Shown here in pieces: positions 48,324-58,093 of a DNA stretch of 64,000 bases (its first letter is position 1; every line of letters starts with the position of its first letter). The stretch is from assembly GCF_016881005.1 (NCBI RefSeq), contig NZ_JACOPV010000007.1, positions 62,001 through 126,000 on the forward strand. The letters are read 5' to 3'. A model generated the notes under the pieces. That model was given only the letters and a program-made list of their open reading frames with translations, searched no databases and was not told where the DNA came from. The position numbers and the translations under genes are program-made. The DNA is from Pseudomonas arcuscaelestis (lineage in GTDB: Bacteria; Pseudomonadota; Gammaproteobacteria; Pseudomonadales; Pseudomonadaceae).

Positions 48324-49748
48324 ATGCAAACCCAACTGTTGATCAACGGCCAACTGGTAGCTGGCGAAGGTAACGCGCTGGCAGTCCTCAACCCGGCGTT
48401 GGGCAGCGTGCTGGTGGAAATCAACGAAGCCAGCGAAGCTCAAGTCGATGCCGCTGTACGCGCTGCCGATCGTGCGTTCGAGAGCTGGTCGCAGACCACG
48501 CCCAAGGACCGCTCACTGCTGTTACTGAAGCTGGCCCAGAGCATTGAGGCACATGGCGAGGAACTGGCCCGTCTGGAGTCGGACAACTGCGGAAAACCCT
48601 ACGCTGCCGCGCTCAACGATGAGATTCCGGCGATTGCCGACGTGTTCCGCTTTTTCGCCGGCGCCACCCGTTGCCTGGGAGGATCGGCCGCGGGCGAATA
48701 CCTGCCAGGGCATACCTCGATGATTCGTCGCGACCCGCTCGGCGTGGTCGCCTCCATCGCACCGTGGAACTACCCATTGATGATGGTTGCGTGGAAAATC
48801 GCCCCGGCCCTGGCGGCAGGCAACACCGTGGTGCTCAAGCCTTCGGAGCAAACACCGCTGACCGCTTTGCGCCTGGCACAGCTGGCTGCCGATCTGTTCC
48901 CCGCTGGCGTGCTGAATATTCTTTTTGGCCGTGGGCCGAGCGTCGGCACACCGCTGGTCACCCACCCGAAGGTGCGCATGGTATCGCTGACCGGTTCCAT
49001 AGCCACCGGCGCCAACATCATTGCCAGCACGGCAGAACGTGTAAAACGCATGCACATGGAGCTCGGCGGCAAGGCCCCGGTCATCATCTTCGACGATGCC
49101 GATATTGACGCCGCCGTCGAAGGCATCCGCACCTTCGGTTTCTACAATGCTGGCCAGGACTGCACGGCAGCCTGCCGGATTTATGCGCAGAGCGGCATCT
49201 ACGAACAATTCGTGGAAAAGCTCGGCAACGCCGTGGCCAGTATCAAGCATGGCCTGCAGAACGATCCACAGACCGAACTCGGGCCGCTGATTACCGCCCA
49301 GCACCGTGATCGCGTCGCGGCCATGGTCGAACGCGCCGTCGCCCAGCCGCATGTTCGTCTGGTAACCGGTGGCAAGGCCGTGTCAGGGGACGGCTTCTTC
49401 TTCGAGCCCACAGTGCTGGCCGATGTGCAGCAGGATGACGAAATCGTCCGGCGCGAAGTCTTCGGGCCGGTGGTCTCAGTCACTCGCTTTGACGACGAAA
49501 CCCAGGCCCTGGCGTGGGCCAATGACTCCGACTACGGCCTCGCCTCTTCGCTTTGGACCCAGGATGTGGGGCGCGCCCACCGGGTTTCGGCACGATTGCA
49601 ATACGGTTGTACCTGGGTCAACACGCACTTTATGCTGGTCAGTGAAATGCCCCACGGTGGTCAGAAACTGTCGGGGTATGGCAAGGATATGTCCATGTAC
49701 GGACTGGAAGACTACACCTGCGTTCGGCATGTGATGTTCAAACATTAA
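48324..49748 (+). CDS. Aldehyde dehydrogenase, aminobutyraldehyde-type
   Basis: NAD-dependent aldehyde dehydrogenase of 474 aa. Catalytic Glu is in [13 protein letters not shown] (about 242) and the catalytic Cys in [14 protein letters not shown] (about 277). The overall pattern matches gamma-aminobutyraldehyde dehydrogenases (PatD/KauB-like). The next gene encodes a spermidine dehydrogenase homologue, which would release 4-aminobutyraldehyde, a fitting substrate that this enzyme would oxidise to GABA. AAGAGGAC precedes the start. The precise substrate is inferred. Confidence 0.88.
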   Translation: MQTQLLINGQLVAGEGNALAVLNPALGSVLVEINEASEAQVDAAVRAADRAFESWSQTTPKDRSLLLLKLAQSIEAHGEELARLESDNCGKPYAAALNDEIPAIADVFRFFAGATRCLGGSAAGEYLPGHTSMIRRDPLGVVASIAPWNYPLMMVAWKIAPALAAGNTVVLKPSEQTPLTALRLAQLAADLFPAGVLNILFGRGPSVGTPLVTHPKVRMVSLTGSIATGANIIASTAERVKRMHMELGGKAPVIIFDDADIDAAVEGIRTFGFYNAGQDCTAACRIYAQSGIYEQFVEKLGNAVASIKHGLQNDPQTELGPLITAQHRDRVAAMVERAVAQPHVRLVTGGKAVSGDGFFFEPTVLADVQQDDEIVRREVFGPVVSVTRFDDETQALAWANDSDYGLASSLWTQDVGRAHRVSARLQYGCTWVNTHFMLVSEMPHGGQKLSGYGKDMSMYGLEDYTCVRHVMFKH

Positions 49749-49761
49749 GGTAAGGAAACCC

Positions 49762-51624
49762 ATGGAAATTACCCGACGCGACTTCATCAATGGAGTCGCT
49801 ATCGGCATTGCGGCGGGCCTGACGCCACTGCAACTGCTGCAGGCGGCCCAGAGCGAGCGCTATTACCCTCCCGCCTTGACCGGGCTGCGTGGCAGCCATG
49901 TTGGCGCGTTCGAGGTGGCTCACCAGATGGGCTGGGAGAAAAAGCGCTTTGCAACCGACGCCCTGCCGATCAGCGAGGAATATGACCTGGTGGTGGTTGG
50001 CGCTGGTATCAGCGGGCTCTCGGCGGCGTATTTCTATCGGGAAAGGCATCCCACGGCAAAAATCCTCATTATCGAAAACCACGATGATTTTGGCGGCCAT
50101 GCCAAGCGCAACGAATTCAGCGTCGATGGCCGGATGATTATTGGCTACGGCGGCAGCGAGGCGTTCCAGTCTCCCAATCATCTGTACAGTCCCGAGGTCA
50201 ACGGACTGCTGAAAAAGCTTGGTGTTGATATCAAGCGCTTTGAAAGCGCTTTTGACCGCAACTTCTACCCGGACCTGGGTCTGTCTCGCGGGGTGTTTTT
50301 CGACAAAGAGAATTTCGGCGAAGACAAACTGGTCAGCGGCGACCCAACGCCGATGGTCGCAGACGATATTGCCCCTGAACGCCTCAACGCTCGCCCAATC
50401 CGCGCCTTCATCAACGATTTCCCTCTGCCCGAGAGCGACCGCACGGCGCTGATCGACCTGCATGAAGCCCCCAGGGATTACCTGGCGGGCAAGTCGCTGG
50501 AGGACAAGACCGCCTACCTGGAACGCACCAGCTACCAAGACTTCCTGCTCAAGGATGTCGGGCTGTCGCCAGCGGCGGTGAAGTACTTCCAGGGCCGCAG
50601 CAACGACTTCATGGCGCTGAGTATCGATGCCGTGGCCGCGGCTGACGCCTATTACGTTGGCTTCCCCGGGTTTGGGGCAATGAACCTTGAGCCTATCAGT
50701 GAAGAAGCCCAGGCGGAGATGGAGGAGCCCTACATCTACCACTTCCCTGACGGCAATGCTTCTCTGGCGCGCCTATTGGTGCGTAGCCTGATTCCAGGCG
50801 TGGCAGCGGGCAAGGACATGAATGATATCGTTCTGGCCAACTTCGACTACAGCCAACTCGACCGTGCAGCGCACCCGGTACGCCTGCGCCTGAACAGTAC
50901 TGCGGTCAGCGTACGCAACGTCGACGGCGGCGTGAACATTGGCTACAGCCGGGACGGCAATTTGACCCAAGTGCGTGGCAAGCACTGCATCCTGGCTTGC
51001 TACAACATGATGATCCCATTCCTGTTGCGCGACCTCTCGGCCGAACAAGCGTTTGCGCTGAGCCAGAATGTGAAATTCCCCCTGGTCTACACCAAGGTCA
51101 TCGTGCGCAACTGGCACGCCTTCGAGAAACTCGGCGTGCATGAAATCTACGCCGCCACCCAACCCTATAGCCGGATCAAGCTGGACTACCCGGTAAGCAT
51201 GGGCGGGTATGAGCATCCACGTGACCCGACGCAGCCAATCGGCCTGCACATGGTCTACGTGCCCACCAGCCCGGACAGCGGCATGAACAGCCGCGACCAG
51301 GCCCGCGCCGGACGTGGCAGGTTGTACGGCACACCGTTTGAAGCGCTGGAAAGCCAACTGCGTGACCAACTGCAGCGCATGCTTGGGCCTGGCGGCTTCG
51401 ATCACAACCAGGACATCCTGGCGATCACCGTCAACCGTTGGCCACATGGTTACGCCTGTTTCACCAACACCCTCTACGACAATGCCGAGCAGACAGAGCA
51501 ATGGATAGAACTGGCACGCAAACCGCTGGGCAAGGTCAGCATCGCCAACTCCGATGCCGCCTGGAGCGCCTATGCCCATGCTGCAATCGACGAGGCGTGG
51601 CGGGCGGTTGGCGAGCAAGCTTAG
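49762..51624 (+). CDS. spdH: Spermidine dehydrogenase homologue (SpdH-like), Tat-exported
   Basis: Flavoprotein of 620 aa. The N-terminal MEITRRDFINGVAIGIAAG is a twin-arginine signal, so the folded enzyme is exported to the periplasm. The FAD-binding Rossmann motif is YDLVVVGAGISGLSAAYFY (about 74-92), followed by a GGHAKRNEF segment. The sequence agrees with what I recall of Pseudomonas SpdH, which cleaves spermidine to 1,3-diaminopropane and 4-aminobutyraldehyde. AAGGAAACCC precedes the start. It is the last gene of the importer/ALDH operon. Confidence 0.85.
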   Translation: MEITRRDFINGVAIGIAAGLTPLQLLQAAQSERYYPPALTGLRGSHVGAFEVAHQMGWEKKRFATDALPISEEYDLVVVGAGISGLSAAYFYRERHPTAKILIIENHDDFGGHAKRNEFSVDGRMIIGYGGSEAFQSPNHLYSPEVNGLLKKLGVDIKRFESAFDRNFYPDLGLSRGVFFDKENFGEDKLVSGDPTPMVADDIAPERLNARPIRAFINDFPLPESDRTALIDLHEAPRDYLAGKSLEDKTAYLERTSYQDFLLKDVGLSPAAVKYFQGRSNDFMALSIDAVAAADAYYVGFPGFGAMNLEPISEEAQAEMEEPYIYHFPDGNASLARLLVRSLIPGVAAGKDMNDIVLANFDYSQLDRAAHPVRLRLNSTAVSVRNVDGGVNIGYSRDGNLTQVRGKHCILACYNMMIPFLLRDLSAEQAFALSQNVKFPLVYTKVIVRNWHAFEKLGVHEIYAATQPYSRIKLDYPVSMGGYEHPRDPTQPIGLHMVYVPTSPDSGMNSRDQARAGRGRLYGTPFEALESQLRDQLQRMLGPGGFDHNQDILAITVNRWPHGYACFTNTLYDNAEQTEQWIELARKPLGKVSIANSDAAWSAYAHAAIDEAWRAVGEQA

Positions 51625-52118
51625 ACGCGTATCACCGGCCAAGCCCTTCACTGAAGGAAGGCACTTCAACCTGCTTTTGACCTGCTTTTGACCTGCTTTT
51701 GATCTTGATCCACCTGCCCCGTTAACCAGAAGGGCCGAGTGAAGGTGTTGCGAAAGGGCTAGCGCGCAGCGCCTTCGGCCTTGGCCGAAGTTGCGAATCG
51801 TAGTGTTGCTTGCAACACGTAGATCGCAATGCCCTGTAGCGACACCGTAGCGAGGGTACCCGAAGCGCAGCGTAGGGCCCCTGGTGGGGCAAGCCCTTTG
51901 CTTACTTTGGGGCGACTGCCAAAGTAAGGCGCCGTAAGGGCGCAAAGGTGACTCAGCGCCACCCGAGCAAACGGATCAGCCCCAAATCGAAGAGCCTCAT
52001 CACAAGCCCACCACCACCACCGGCTGCACTTGCGACAAAACTGGATCGCCAAAAAGCTCGACCCGATCGCATACGCTCTGCTGAAAGCCAGTCAGTGGCA
52101 GCAAGCTTGCCCCACGAT
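51625..52118. repeat. Gene-free stretch with repeat-family features
   Basis: No gene is seen in these 494 bases. At 51669-51701 the 11-base unit ACCTGCTTTTG occurs three times in tandem without change. Two perfect inverted repeats follow: CTTCGGCC/GGCCGAAG at 51773-51790 and CTTACTTTGG/CCAAAGTAAG at 51901-51928. From memory, this order of words (CTGCTTTTGATCTTGATC, CCCGTTAA, then CTTACTTT..AAAGTAAG) resembles a dispersed intergenic repeat of fluorescent pseudomonads, but this was not checked. Confidence 0.5.
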
Positions 52119-53225
52119 TCAGTCACGCAAATCAGACTCATGAATGGGATTAGCCCGACTGGTGGCACGCTGATACTGTGCCGGCCAGGTCGCCCGATTC
52201 CCCCCCAGATCATCATCCGCATGCAATGGCCAGTACGGATCGCGCAGCAGTTCCCGGGCCAGGAAAATAATATCGGCCTGGGCCGTGCGCAGGATAGTTT
52301 CAGCCTGCATGGGATCGGTGATCATCCCAACCGTTCCCGTGGCGATGCCTGACTCCTCGCGCACTTTCGCAGCAAACTGCGTCTGATACCCAGGGCCGGT
52401 AGGAATCTCGGCGTTGACCGAGGTGCCACCCGATGACACATCGATCAAGTCCACACCCAGCTTTCTCAAGCGCTTGGCCAGCTCTACGGTTTCATCCGGG
52501 TTCCAGCCATCTTCCACCCAGTCGGTAGCCGACAGGCGCACGAACAACGGCAATTCCTCAGGCCACACTTCCCGAACCGCTTCGGTCACCTGCAAGGTCA
52601 AGCGAATGCGGTTTTCAAAACTGCTGCCATAGTCGTCGCGACGCTGATTGCTCAAGGGTGAAAGAAACTGATGCAGCAGATAACCATGCGCGGCATGCAC
52701 CTCGACCACCTTGAAGCCCGCTTCCAGGGCGCGCCTGGCTGCGTCAGCAAAGGCCTGGATGATCTCGTCTATCTGCTCCTGAGTCATTTCCACGGGCGCA
52801 GTGTGCTGCGGATCAAAGGCGATTTTCGACGGTCCCATGGGGATCCAGCCGCCCTCCTCCACCTTGACGCTGCCATGCTTGCCAAGCCAGGGTCGATAGG
52901 TACTGGCCTTGCGCCCGGCATGAGCCAGTTGAATGCCGGGCACGGCGCCCTGGGCGGTAATGAAGCGGGTAATGCGCTGCAACGGCGGGATCTGCGCATC
53001 GTCCCACAACCCCAAATCCTGGGCGGTGATTCGTCCGTCAGCAGTAACGGCTGTTGCCTCGGTAAAAATCAACCCAGCGCCCCCCACCGCCCGGCTACCC
53101 AGATGAACCAGGTGCCAATCATTGGCCAGGCCATCGACACTGGAATACTGGCACATGGGTGAAACTGCAATTCGGTTGGGCAGGGTCAGGTGACGCAGGG
53201 TGTAGGGATCAAGCAGCAGGCTCAT
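52119..53225 (-). CDS. Old yellow enzyme-type flavin oxidoreductase (XenA/YqjM class)
   Basis: FMN enzyme of 368 aa that reduces activated C=C bonds and nitro compounds with NAD(P)H. It belongs to the YqjM/XenA class: MCQYSSVDG near residue 24 holds the redox-tuning Cys, and LAHAGRKAS (about 100-108), VHAAHGYLLHQFLSPLSNQRRDDYG (about 177-201) and the C-terminal AREL are present. Physiological substrates are unknown; such enzymes often respond to electrophile stress. An 18-bp near-palindrome lies 36 bases upstream of its start. Confidence 0.93.
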   Translation of the reverse strand: MSLLLDPYTLRHLTLPNRIAVSPMCQYSSVDGLANDWHLVHLGSRAVGGAGLIFTEATAVTADGRITAQDLGLWDDAQIPPLQRITRFITAQGAVPGIQLAHAGRKASTYRPWLGKHGSVKVEEGGWIPMGPSKIAFDPQHTAPVEMTQEQIDEIIQAFADAARRALEAGFKVVEVHAAHGYLLHQFLSPLSNQRRDDYGSSFENRIRLTLQVTEAVREVWPEELPLFVRLSATDWVEDGWNPDETVELAKRLRKLGVDLIDVSSGGTSVNAEIPTGPGYQTQFAAKVREESGIATGTVGMITDPMQAETILRTAQADIIFLARELLRDPYWPLHADDDLGGNRATWPAQYQRATSRANPIHESDLRD

Positions 53226-53260
53226 GGGGCACCTCTCAAATCAAGTGGTAAGGCTCCAGA

Positions 53261-53278
53261 TGGTTGACCGGTCGACCA
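53261..53278. promoter_or_regulatory. Near-perfect 18-bp palindrome, candidate operator
   Basis: TGGTTGACCGGTCGACCA pairs with itself except for one T/G position in each arm. It lies 36 bases before the flavin oxidoreductase start, inside its probable promoter. OYE genes are often controlled by TetR/NemR-like or LysR-type sensors of electrophiles; no regulator gene is adjacent. Confidence 0.5.
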
Positions 53279-53342
53279 CAGAATCTTCCCCGCAGGTTCA
53301 TCGACCAATCATTCTGAGCCTAGACCAGTTTGATCCGAGGGT

Positions 53343-55052
53343 TCAGCGTGGCTCCATATGAGCGATCATCAATTGCACACTTTCCTGCCCGCGGAACTCG
53401 TTGACGTCGAGTTTGAAGGCCAGTTCGACCCAGCGCACCGTCGGATTGGGCCAGACATCACGGTCCACGCCGAATGCGATGCCGTCGAGCTTCACCGAAC
53501 CACACTCGCTTTTGAGCACTACTTTCAGGTGTCGCTCACCGACCACCCGCTGCTCGACCAACTGGAATACCCCATGAAACAGAGGCTCGGGAAAATGTTG
53601 TCCCCATGGCCCGGCATGGCGCAGGGCGCGAGCAAGCTCCAGATGAAACTCCTCCACGGCCAGGGTGCCATCGGAAAGCAAGCGCCCGGTCAAATCGTCC
53701 TCGCACAGTTGACGACGAACTTCTTCGTCGAATGCCTGGGCAAAGGCCGGGAAATTTTCGCCGGGCAACGACAGACCCGCGGCCATGGCATGACCACCGA
53801 ATTTGCTGATTAGTTGCGGATGACGAGCGGCCACTGCATCCAGTGCGTCACGAATGTGAAAGCCTGGCACCGAACGGGCCGAGCCTTTGAGCATGCCCTC
53901 GCCAGCATCGGCAAAAGCAATGGTAGGACGGTGATAGCGTTCCTTCAGGCGCGAAGCAAGAATACCGATCACGCCCTGGTGCCAATCCGCCTCGAACAGG
54001 CACAAGCCGAAAGGCATGGATTCCAGCGGCAGGTCCTTGAGCTGAGCGAGTGCCTCGCGCTGCATGCCCTGCTCGATGGATTTGCGGTCCTGGTTCAACT
54101 CATCGAGCTGCCCAGCCATCTCACGTGCCAGGTTTGGATCATCACTGAGCAGGCATTCGATGCCCAAACTCATGTCATCCAGACGACCGGCCGCGTTCAG
54201 ACGAGGGCCGAGAATGAAACCAAGGTCAGTAGAGGTGATCCGCGCATGATCACGTCGCGCAACCTCCAGAATGGCCTTGAGCCCCGGCCGTGCCCGCCCC
54301 GCCCTGATCCGCTCAAGCCCCTGGTGAATCAGGATACGGTTGTTGGCATCCAGCGGCACGACGTCGGCAACGCTGCCCAACGCCACCAGATCGAGCAGTT
54401 CGCCAATATTCGGTTGTGGTGCATTGTTGTAATGCCCAAGGCTGCGCAATCGAGCACGCAAGGCCATCAGCACGTAGAAGATAACCCCGACTCCGGCGAG
54501 TGCCTTGCTCGGGAACTCGCAACCCGGTTGGTTCGGGTTGACGATGGCATCGGCTGCCGGCAGGTCATGGCCCGGCAAGTGGTGATCGGTCACCAGCACT
54601 TTCAGGCCGGCCGCCTTGGCCGCAGCCACCCCCTCCACGCTGGAAATGCCGTTATCCACGGTAATCAGCAGTTGCGGCTGGCGCTGCAGCGCAACCTCGA
54701 CGATTTCCGGGGTAAGGCCGTAGCCATACTCGAAGCGATTGGGCACCAGATAATCGACGTGGGCCGCCCCCAGCAGACGCAAGCCCAGCACCCCGACCGT
54801 ACTGGCCGTGGCGCCATCGGCGTCGAAGTCGCCAACGATCAGGATGCGCTGGCGCTGGGCCAGGGCTTCTACCAGCAGGTCTACCGCCGCATCAATGCCC
54901 TTGAGTTGCTGATAAGGCAGCAGTCGCGCCAGGCTTTTGTCCAGTTCGGCCGCGCTTTGTACGCCACGGGCGGCGTACAAGCGGGTCAACAGCGGCGGCA
55001 GGTCGCCGAGGAACGGCAAAGTAACTGGCAGGGGACGCGATTCGATACGCAT
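53343..55052 (-). CDS. recJ: Single-stranded-DNA-specific exonuclease RecJ
   Basis: 5'-3' exonuclease of 569 aa for RecF recombination, mismatch repair and replication restart. DHH-family metal motifs are LIVGDFDADGATAS (about 74-87), LITVDNGISS and VLVTDHHLPGHDLPAADAIVNPNQPG (about 156-181). The DHHA1-type domain (GGHAMAAGLSLP, about 418-429) and C-terminal OB-fold follow. yaeQ lies just upstream on the same strand. Confidence 0.97.
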   Translation of the reverse strand: MRIESRPLPVTLPFLGDLPPLLTRLYAARGVQSAAELDKSLARLLPYQQLKGIDAAVDLLVEALAQRQRILIVGDFDADGATASTVGVLGLRLLGAAHVDYLVPNRFEYGYGLTPEIVEVALQRQPQLLITVDNGISSVEGVAAAKAAGLKVLVTDHHLPGHDLPAADAIVNPNQPGCEFPSKALAGVGVIFYVLMALRARLRSLGHYNNAPQPNIGELLDLVALGSVADVVPLDANNRILIHQGLERIRAGRARPGLKAILEVARRDHARITSTDLGFILGPRLNAAGRLDDMSLGIECLLSDDPNLAREMAGQLDELNQDRKSIEQGMQREALAQLKDLPLESMPFGLCLFEADWHQGVIGILASRLKERYHRPTIAFADAGEGMLKGSARSVPGFHIRDALDAVAARHPQLISKFGGHAMAAGLSLPGENFPAFAQAFDEEVRRQLCEDDLTGRLLSDGTLAVEEFHLELARALRHAGPWGQHFPEPLFHGVFQLVEQRVVGERHLKVVLKSECGSVKLDGIAFGVDRDVWPNPTVRWVELAFKLDVNEFRGQESVQLMIAHMEPR

Positions 55053-55090
55053 GGGACAGTAAAAGCTTCTCTATGGATGAAGGGAAAGAA

Positions 55091-55633
55091 TCAGCCGCGC
55101 TCGCCAAGCAGCCATTGCAGCTGCACTTCATGTTGGCCACGGTCGTCGGTAACGAACACCGTGCCTTCGCTAATCATTACGTCCCACTTGATCGCCCGCG
55201 GCATATCGGTGGCCAGGGTCTCGAGGACCTCCTGCGGCACTGCTGCAATATTCACGTTCTTCAAATTTTTGACGGCCGGGAGCACCTTGGTCTCCCACAC
55301 CCGCAGGCTGCCATAGGCCAGCAGGCTGGTGCGTTCGGTACGACGCGAACACCAGGTCAGACGGTCAGCGTCCGGTTGCCCTACTTCGATCCAGTGGAGG
55401 ATGCGATCGTCCAGACTTTTTTCCCACAGCGCAGCTTCATCCACATCTGAAAGACCCCGACCGAAGGACAACTGTTCGTTGTACCACAGGGCATAGGCCA
55501 GCAACCGAACGGCCATGCGCTCCTCGGTTTCCGACGGATGACGGGCGATGGTCTGCTTTACGCTTTCGTATACGCCGCGATCGAGGTCGGTGAGGTTCAG
55601 TTCAAACTTGTAGGTGGTGGACGGCTGGGCCAT
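55091..55633 (-). CDS. yaeQ: YaeQ-family protein
   Basis: Protein of 180 aa beginning AQPSTTYKFELNLTDLDRGVYESVKQTIARHPSETEERMAVRLLAYAL, the family N-terminus. The fold is a variant of the PD-(D/E)XK nuclease core, but nuclease activity has not been established for the family to my knowledge. It ends 38 bases before recJ and may be co-transcribed; the CoA-transferase gene is divergent. Confidence 0.92.
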   Translation of the reverse strand: MAQPSTTYKFELNLTDLDRGVYESVKQTIARHPSETEERMAVRLLAYALWYNEQLSFGRGLSDVDEAALWEKSLDDRILHWIEVGQPDADRLTWCSRRTERTSLLAYGSLRVWETKVLPAVKNLKNVNIAAVPQEVLETLATDMPRAIKWDVMISEGTVFVTDDRGQHEVQLQWLLGERG

Positions 55634-55764
55634 GGGCGGGGCTTCTTGCGACAGGGAAAGTCGCCCAGTCTAACCGATCCGCATGTTCCTTGCCCCGCGG
55701 CAGTATCTGAGCGCGCCAAGCTATGATAAAAACGGGAGTTCTGATCAGTTGCTACGGACGCCCC

Positions 55765-56964
55765 ATGCCTACGCCCAGCAAACCCCTCGCCGGCCTCAAA
55801 GTCATCGAACTCGGCACCTTGATCGCCGGCCCGTTTGCCTCGCGCATCTGCGCAGAATTCGGCGCGCAGGTCATCAAGGTCGAGTCGCCCGATGGCGGTG
55901 ACCCCTTGCGTAAATGGCGCAAGTTGTATGAAGGCACCTCGCTGTGGTGGTTTGTTCAGGCGCGCAACAAACAGTCTCTGACACTCAACCTCAAACATGC
56001 CGAAGGCATCGAGATTCTCAAGAAACTGCTGGCCGAAGCCGACATTCTTATCGAAAATTTCCGTCCCGGCGTGCTGGAAAAGCTTGGGCTGGGCTGGGAC
56101 ACCCTGCACGCCCTGAATCCGAAACTGGTCATGGTGCGCCTTTCAGGTTTCGGCCAGACCGGTCCGATGAAAGATCAGCCGGGTTTTGGTGCCGTGGGTG
56201 AGTCCATGGGCGGCCTGCGCTATATCACCGGTTTCGAGGACCGTCCGCCCGTACGTACCGGCATTTCCATTGGCGACTCGATTGCCGCGCTGTGGGGGGT
56301 GATCGGCGCGCTGATGGCGCTGCGTCATCGCGAAGTCAACGGCGGTGAAGGCCAAGTGGTGGATGTGGCGCTGTATGAAGCCATTTTCGCCATGATGGAA
56401 AGCATGGTGCCGGAGTTCGACGTGTTCGGTTTCATTCGCGAACGTACCGGTAACATCATGCCGGGCATCACCCCCTCCTCGATCCATACCAGTGCCGATG
56501 GCAAGCATGTACAGATCGGTGCCAACGGCGACGCGATTTTCAAGCGTTTCATGCAAGCCATCGGGCGCCAGGATCTTGCCGACGACCCGACCCTGACTAG
56601 TAATGACGGACGCGACCTGCGCCGCGATGAACTCTACGGGGTCATCGACCGCTGGGCGCGCACTTTACCGCTGGATGCGCTGATGCAACTGCTCAACGAG
56701 GCTCAAGTGCCGGCCAGTCGAATCTTCAGTGCCGAAGATATGTTCAGTGACCCGCAGTTCCTGGCTCGGGAAATGTTCCTGCAAGCCAAGCTGCCGGACG
56801 GCAAGCCATTCAAGATGCCCGGCATCGTACCCAAGTTGTCGCAGACGCCAGGCTCCAGCGAGTGGGTCGGACCGGAACTGGGCGCACACACCGAGCAATT
56901 GCTGGGTGAGCTGGGTTACGACGGGGCAGAGATTGCTCGTCTGCGTCAACAAGGCGCGGTATAA
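55765..56964 (+). CDS. Class III CoA-transferase (CaiB/BaiF family)
   Basis: Enzyme of 399 aa that moves CoA between carboxylic acids. LKVIELGTLIAGPFASRICAEFGAQVIKVE (11-40) is the family N-terminus. The catalytic Asp is D171 in ISIGDSIAAL, matching the G-D-S motif of formyl-CoA transferase. PGFGAVGESMGGLRYITGF and VVDVALYEAIFAMMES are further conserved segments. I chose ATG 55765 (MPTPSKPLAGL); the frame opens at 55723 within a possible -10 box (TATGAT). Donor and acceptor acids are unknown. Confidence 0.9.
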   Translation: MPTPSKPLAGLKVIELGTLIAGPFASRICAEFGAQVIKVESPDGGDPLRKWRKLYEGTSLWWFVQARNKQSLTLNLKHAEGIEILKKLLAEADILIENFRPGVLEKLGLGWDTLHALNPKLVMVRLSGFGQTGPMKDQPGFGAVGESMGGLRYITGFEDRPPVRTGISIGDSIAALWGVIGALMALRHREVNGGEGQVVDVALYEAIFAMMESMVPEFDVFGFIRERTGNIMPGITPSSIHTSADGKHVQIGANGDAIFKRFMQAIGRQDLADDPTLTSNDGRDLRRDELYGVIDRWARTLPLDALMQLLNEAQVPASRIFSAEDMFSDPQFLAREMFLQAKLPDGKPFKMPGIVPKLSQTPGSSEWVGPELGAHTEQLLGELGYDGAEIARLRQQGAV

Positions 56965-57010
56965 ACATTGCGCCTGGCCCAGTGAGCAGCCCGACAGTGG
57001 AGACTGGTAC

Positions 57011-57898
57011 ATGACCCGACGCAGGCAACAGCGCTGGCGTACGCTGCTGGCATGGGCCTTCTCTGCCCTGATGGGGGTCGGCATTGCGGGTGCGGCCGGG
57101 GCCAAGGAACGTCTTGTCTGGCTGCTGCGTGATCTACCGCCGCTGACCGTCTTCGAGGGCTCGAGCAAAGGTCAGGGTATCGTCGATCAACTGCTGCCGA
57201 TGCTGATCGAAAAAATGCCTGAGTACGATCACAGTATTCTTCGGGTCAACCGCGCTCGGGGTAACCAGATGCTGCAGGAGGGACGCTTCACCTGCGACCC
57301 GATGCTGCTCTGGACCCCGGAACGAGCCAAGTACATACACTTCTCGCAACCCAGCCTGGGCGTACTCAGCAGTGGCCTGGTAGTACGCCAGAAGGACCAG
57401 CAACTGCTCACCCCGTTCCTGAACAAGGGTGAGATCGACCTGCGCAAACTGCTCGAAGGCACCGAACTCAAGCTGGGGGTCGTCGCCGAACGCAGTTACA
57501 GCCCGTCAGTCGACACGTTGCTCAAATCACTGCCATCGGCAACCCTCAGTCGCCATTTCGGCAATGATGCCGTCACCAACCTGCTGCAGATGCAAAAGCG
57601 CGAACGCCTACAGCTGCTCCTCGGCTATTGGCCGGAAGTTCGCTACCTGATCAAGCAACAAGGGTGGACCGTAGCCGACTACGGCTTCTATCCGATCCAG
57701 GGTGTGGCACGCTATCAGTTCATCCACGTTGGCTGCGCCGACACCCCACAAGGGCGCGAAGCCGTCACCCATATCAACCAACTGCTCGACAGCTTGCGTC
57801 GGGACACCCTGCCAAACCTGTATGCCCAGTGGCTGGATCCGGAGCTGCGTGAGCTTTACCTCGATGACAGTCGGCAGTTCTTCGCCGCCCCCCAGTGA
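57011..57898 (+). CDS. Periplasmic solute-binding-like protein (TIGR02285 type)
   Basis: Protein of 295 aa with a basic N-terminus and signal peptide (about 1-30, cleavage near GAAGA). The mature part is a family 3 solute-binding-like fold, beginning RLVWLLRDLPPLTVFEGSSKGQGIVDQLLPMLIEKMPEY. No transport genes are linked. Just downstream lies a kinase whose sensor is made of two similar domains, so it may deliver or sense the same ligand; that link is inferred. It begins 46 bases after the CoA-transferase gene. Confidence 0.8.
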   Translation: MTRRRQQRWRTLLAWAFSALMGVGIAGAAGAKERLVWLLRDLPPLTVFEGSSKGQGIVDQLLPMLIEKMPEYDHSILRVNRARGNQMLQEGRFTCDPMLLWTPERAKYIHFSQPSLGVLSSGLVVRQKDQQLLTPFLNKGEIDLRKLLEGTELKLGVVAERSYSPSVDTLLKSLPSATLSRHFGNDAVTNLLQMQKRERLQLLLGYWPEVRYLIKQQGWTVADYGFYPIQGVARYQFIHVGCADTPQGREAVTHINQLLDSLRRDTLPNLYAQWLDPELRELYLDDSRQFFAAPQ

Positions 57899-57910
57899 AC
57901 AGGCAAAAGA

Positions 57911-57942
57911 AACCCCGAACGTTGGGGAGACCGCTCGGGGTT
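57911..57942 (+). terminator. Terminator hairpin after the solute-binding-like gene
   Basis: AACCCCGA and TCGGGGTT are perfect arms around a 16-base loop, 12 bases past the stop. A second long-range pair, GCCCCGTAGG (57951-57960) with CCTAGCGGGGC (58028-58038), lies in the 195-base gap before the regulator gene. Confidence 0.65.
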
Positions 57943-58093
57943 AAACAAAAGCCCCGTAGGACTTTTAGCGACAGTTGGAAGACATCGGAGCAAAATGCCA
58001 ATCAACTGACCTTACATGTTCTGATTACCTAGCGGGGCAAAGGTTCATTCTCAGACAGTCCGAGTCTTCCCATTGGTCTACCGGAGCCGCAAT

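Noticed and set aside
51669..51701. CRISPR-like array
   Set aside because: The three 11-base units are directly abutting with no spacers, so this is a simple tandem repeat.
53814..55316. Plus-strand ORF of 500 codons
   Set aside because: Antisense to recJ and the end of yaeQ; no recognisable domain.
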